A DNA stretch of 19,565 nucleotides from Chromera velia (Eukaryota; Sar; Chromeraceae): contig JAHBMJ010002375.1 of NCBI GenBank assembly GCA_018398765.1, positions 1 through 19,565 on the forward strand, given 5' to 3'. The position numbers were made by a program, and so were the translations under genes. Every line of letters begins with the position of its first letter. Position 1 is the stretch's first letter. Positions 17,040 through 19,565 of this stretch are shown here, piece by piece. Under the pieces are notes generated by a model. The model did not search any database, was not told where the DNA came from, and was given only the letters and a program-made list of their open reading frames with translations.

Positions 17040-17488
17040 GGAAGCAAGGAAGAAAGAAATGAAGAAAACAAAAACGAAAGAAAATATGCAAGAATTTATT
17101 AAGGAAATAAGAAAGGGAGGTTAGTAGGTAAGTAGCCCCAGAGAGCGGGGAAAATGGTGAATGTCCAAGATCTATCTGTCTCCAAAATGTATCTCTACCT
17201 GATTGCAGACATGGCGATTTCTTCAGCATTTTAGGCTTCTCTGCCGAATATGTACTGAACGCTAGGAAGCAAGGAAGAAAGAAATGAAGAAAACAAAAAC
17301 GAAAGAAAATGTGCAAGAATTTATTAAGGATATAAGAAAGGGAGGTTGGTAAGTAGATAGCCCCAGAGAGCGGGGAAGATGTTGAATGCCCAAGATCTGT
17401 CTGTCTCCAAAATGTATCTCTGCCTGATTGCAGATATGGCGATTTTTTCAGCATTTTAGGCTTCTCTGCCGAACATATACTGAACGCT
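17040..17488. repeat. 225-bp tandem duplication
   Basis: 17040-17263 and 17265-17488 align without gaps at exact 225-base spacing, with about 15 differences (around 93% identity), most of them transitions. Each copy starts in the GGAAGCAAGGAAGAAAG purine tract and includes a unique part with CCCCAGAGAGCGGGG. 225 is a multiple of three, so the minus-strand frame stays open across both, but the differences are mostly amino-acid-changing and the peptide is Phe/Leu-rich, which argues against coding. Confidence 0.95.
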
Positions 17489-18326
17489 TTCGAAAATTCA
17501 AAGCCTGAATTTGGATAAACATCCTGAATAATTCAAATTGTCAAATGACGTGGAAATACGCCCCTAAATTAAGTGTAGGATCAAATGATGCCATGATTTT
17601 TCTGCAGAGGTATATCAAGATGTGTCATGCAGCCGAAAAGTAACTGTTTCGATAACAGTCACTGTTCGGACGTTGTCTGTTTCTTTTTAAAAAGTCTGCA
17701 ACCTTAATACAGCTTCACCTATATGGTTCTGTATGCAGAGAGGGCCCTCAAAGATGAAACAGCCGCAGCCGTCTTTGCACACCTGCCAATTGCCTTGACG
17801 AAGCTGGGTTTGGCTGGTCAGCTTTTTGGGGGGTCTCGTCTCTCCTTATAGTTGTTTCCAGAACAGTCGTGCAGTCAACATCAGTAGAGAGAAAATGAAG
17901 AAATTTACCATGTCAGTTGATAATCATTGCAAAGGACCTTTGTTGAATACAGCAGCTGGTGTATTTTTTAATGGAGACAACATTCTACAATCCTGCATAT
18001 TGTTGGAGACAGTATGATTTAAATGGAGGGACTATTTGAGATAATGATATCTTAATTGAACGACAACACAATGACTTTCAGCGGACCTCAATGTTTGAAG
18101 GGCTACTTCATTGCACGCCGAAGGGGCAGAACTGGTCTCGCTTATTGCCTACAATGGTTGGAAAAATAATTAACGCTGGATACATCAATGCATTGGTGTC
18201 CAGGAAATCCAGCAATCGATGCTACTGGGTGAAGACAAATCTATCCCGAACGGTCTCCAACAGTAAAACGGTCTCCAAAACAACCATACCTCTCAAGCTT
18301 TTTTAGGCAGTAAACAATATTTAAAA
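17489..18326. other. Unrecognised intergenic sequence
   Basis: Two small plus-strand ORFs (17826-18017 and 18091-18306) look less low-complexity than most and could be remnants of a decayed gene or element. No domain is recognisable and they are in separate open stretches. Confidence 0.35.
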
Positions 18327-18349
18327 GCTTAAAACAAAGGGTTTTAAGC
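18327..18349. repeat. 9-bp stem, 5-base loop hairpin
   Basis: GCTTAAAAC (18327-18335) pairs exactly with GTTTTAAGC (18341-18349). Confidence 0.6.
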
Positions 18350-18640
18350 GATCAAACAGTACGATTTCCTGTTTTTAAATTAATTGGGTTTAGTGAGAGA
18401 AAAAAATATATTGTATTTGACCGCGCGGCGTGCGTGTTTCGTGCGTCAACGCACGCGCCTGTCATGCATGCAATTAAGGCGGCGGCGGGAAGCACTGGAA
18501 TTAAGGCGGCTTTGCTGAGGAGCTGGGGTTGCTTTCGCCATTCTTCCGGTGAGTCTGCAGTTCCTGAGTCCATATGAAAACGGGACTAGACCAACTCCAA
18601 CACTAATTCTGACTCCAAAATTTTTTTAAATATACAAACA

Positions 18641-18658
18641 GTTTAAACTAGTTTAAAC
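18641..18658. repeat. 18-bp perfect palindrome
   Basis: GTTTAAACTAGTTTAAAC is identical to its reverse complement. TTTAAA-type words recur nearby (18627, 18674, 18707-18718), giving a small A/T-rich cluster between two GC-rich patches (18420-18510 and 18770-18870). Confidence 0.8.
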
Positions 18659-18769
18659 ATATTCAAAATCGTTTAAGTGTATCTTTAGCGATTCTTTTGT
18701 TGTTTTTAAAGGTTTTAAATTAGAGCCCAGAGTGTATGAGAGTGAAGGTTGGAAGTGTTGTAGCACAGT

Positions 18770-18857
18770 GGCAGGCCGGGCCGGCGGGTCTGCATACATG
18801 CCGCGCGTGGCATGCAGTGCCGCGCCGTACGTACGTGCGTCTGTGCCGCGGCCTGCC
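18770..18857. repeat. GC-rich patch bounded by 9-bp inverted repeat
   Basis: GGCAGGCCG (18770-18778) is complementary to CGGCCTGCC (18849-18857). Between them are GCATGC, GCGCGC and GTACGTAC words. A similar patch at 18420-18510 holds GTGCGTCAACGCAC and CATGCATG. Both resemble the patches near 4445 and 5430. Confidence 0.5.
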
Positions 18858-18869
18858 CCAACCGGCCCA

Positions 18870-19565
18870 CACTTGACTGACGCACGCATCCCAATCCGAA
18901 TATTCGGCTGTATGGTAGAAATCCGATTATATGCTTTTGCAGCCCGAGGCATCTGTCAGAAAGCAAGGAAGAAATTAAAAGATCCTGCTTCATTCTTTTC
19001 AGTTATAGCTCCACGTTGCTATGCAGATTTTCTGTAGAGTGCACTTGTTGTGGGCCTGTCGCTGGGGATCGTACGCCGGTGCTGTAGTGTGGCTGCACTT
19101 TTGAGGTGGGCTGAACTTTGCCGTCTCCTTTTAAACAACACTTTATATGGGCAAGGGGTTTTCATTGTTATGTCAGAAAGACCTGGGTTGATGCATCTGT
19201 TTACCCTTTTTCCTTCCTTTTCATACGGTATGGATGCAGGAGTTTGGAGCTCTCGCTTGCCTCTGGTGTGCGGAAGGAGTTGCGTTCGTCTCGTCTCTTT
19301 GGTCAGTTAGGGGTTGGGCATCTCTGGGTATAACGCGGCTTCAGTCGGTCAACTCATGTCAGGGAATGATCCACGTGGGTTCCTCTATTCACCCATCCTT
19401 CTTTTCACTCTGGCTGCATGGATGCAGGGTTTGGTGCTCCCTCGCGTGCTCTCCGGTAAGTTTATCAGGCTGAGCTTGTTTGTCTCACTGCTTGCAAGCC
19501 GTTCCATCAGGTCAGAGCATGATGCACCTCAGACCCTCCCATGCAACTTCATCCTTTTCTTGTTC
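18870..19565. other. Non-coding or unresolved end of window with weak internal repetition
   Basis: GTCAG-initiated, pyrimidine-following segments near 19171, 19358 and 19510, and ATGGATGCAGG at 19228 and 19419 with similar flanks, suggest a diverged repeat of roughly 150-190 bases. Plus-strand ORFs here (19050-19310, 19118-19333, 19234-19473) overlap in different frames and are unrecognised. Confidence 0.3.

Noticed and set aside
16491-17454. Minus-strand ORFs encoding Cys/Val and Phe/Leu/Ser repeats, including a 211-residue one
   Set aside because: Translations of CA and GAAA microsatellites and of the 225-bp duplication; differences between the two copies change amino acids freely.
17826-18306. 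Two ORFs that might be exons of one gene
   Set aside because: No shared motif, no convincing splice sites between them and no recognisable family.

Overview
This looks like nuclear DNA of a eukaryote. There are no bacterial-style operons. The only clearly recognisable coding sequence belongs to a retrotransposon, and the rest is mostly repeats: two-level minisatellites, microsatellites, a DNA-transposon-like element with terminal inverted repeats, and dispersed repeat copies. GC-rich patches full of TGCATGCA alternate with long pyrimidine-rich and A/T-rich stretches. A protist or alga with a repeat-rich genome, for instance a chromerid-type alveolate, would fit, but the sequence alone does not prove the lineage.

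Layout: Positions 1 to about 4430 are the 3' half of a Ty1/copia-type LTR retrotransposon whose 5' part lies outside the window. One reading frame carries the end of the region upstream of reverse transcriptase, a long serine-rich linker, reverse transcriptase and RNase H (304-2808). It continues in the same frame through in-frame TAA codons to a short basic ORF with a retroviral-type CCHC zinc knuckle (3001-3366, ending in TGA). A pyrimidine-rich tail, probably 3' UTR and/or 3' LTR, follows. Positions 4440-7370 have no convincing gene. They hold palindromes and hairpins, the first copy of a dispersed repeat (5165-5303), a weak 112-codon ORF (5658-5996) and a G-quadruplex motif.

Positions 7371-9755 form a 2.4-kb tandem array of units of roughly 46-52 bp, with an embedded 120-bp higher-order repeat. 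Many units share a short hairpin whose two arms change together between units (compensatory changes). I consider this the most interesting signal in the window. The second copy of the dispersed repeat is at 10779-10929. Positions 12100-12760 carry a long inverted arrangement of GAATGA/TCATTC minisatellites. Positions 14493-16362 are bounded by 19-bp terminal inverted repeats (18/19 identical), subterminal TATCG repeats and an adjacent near-perfect 8-bp duplication, which suggests a 1.87-kb non-autonomous hAT-type element. After it come CA, GACA and GAAA microsatellites (16500-17040), a 225-bp tandem duplication (17040-17488), and gene-poor sequence with further palindromes to the end.

The window therefore reads as a transposon and satellite accumulation zone rather than a set of cooperating genes. 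The only functional set is the copia-type polyprotein, and it carries premature stops, so this copy is probably decaying unless the TAA codons are read through.
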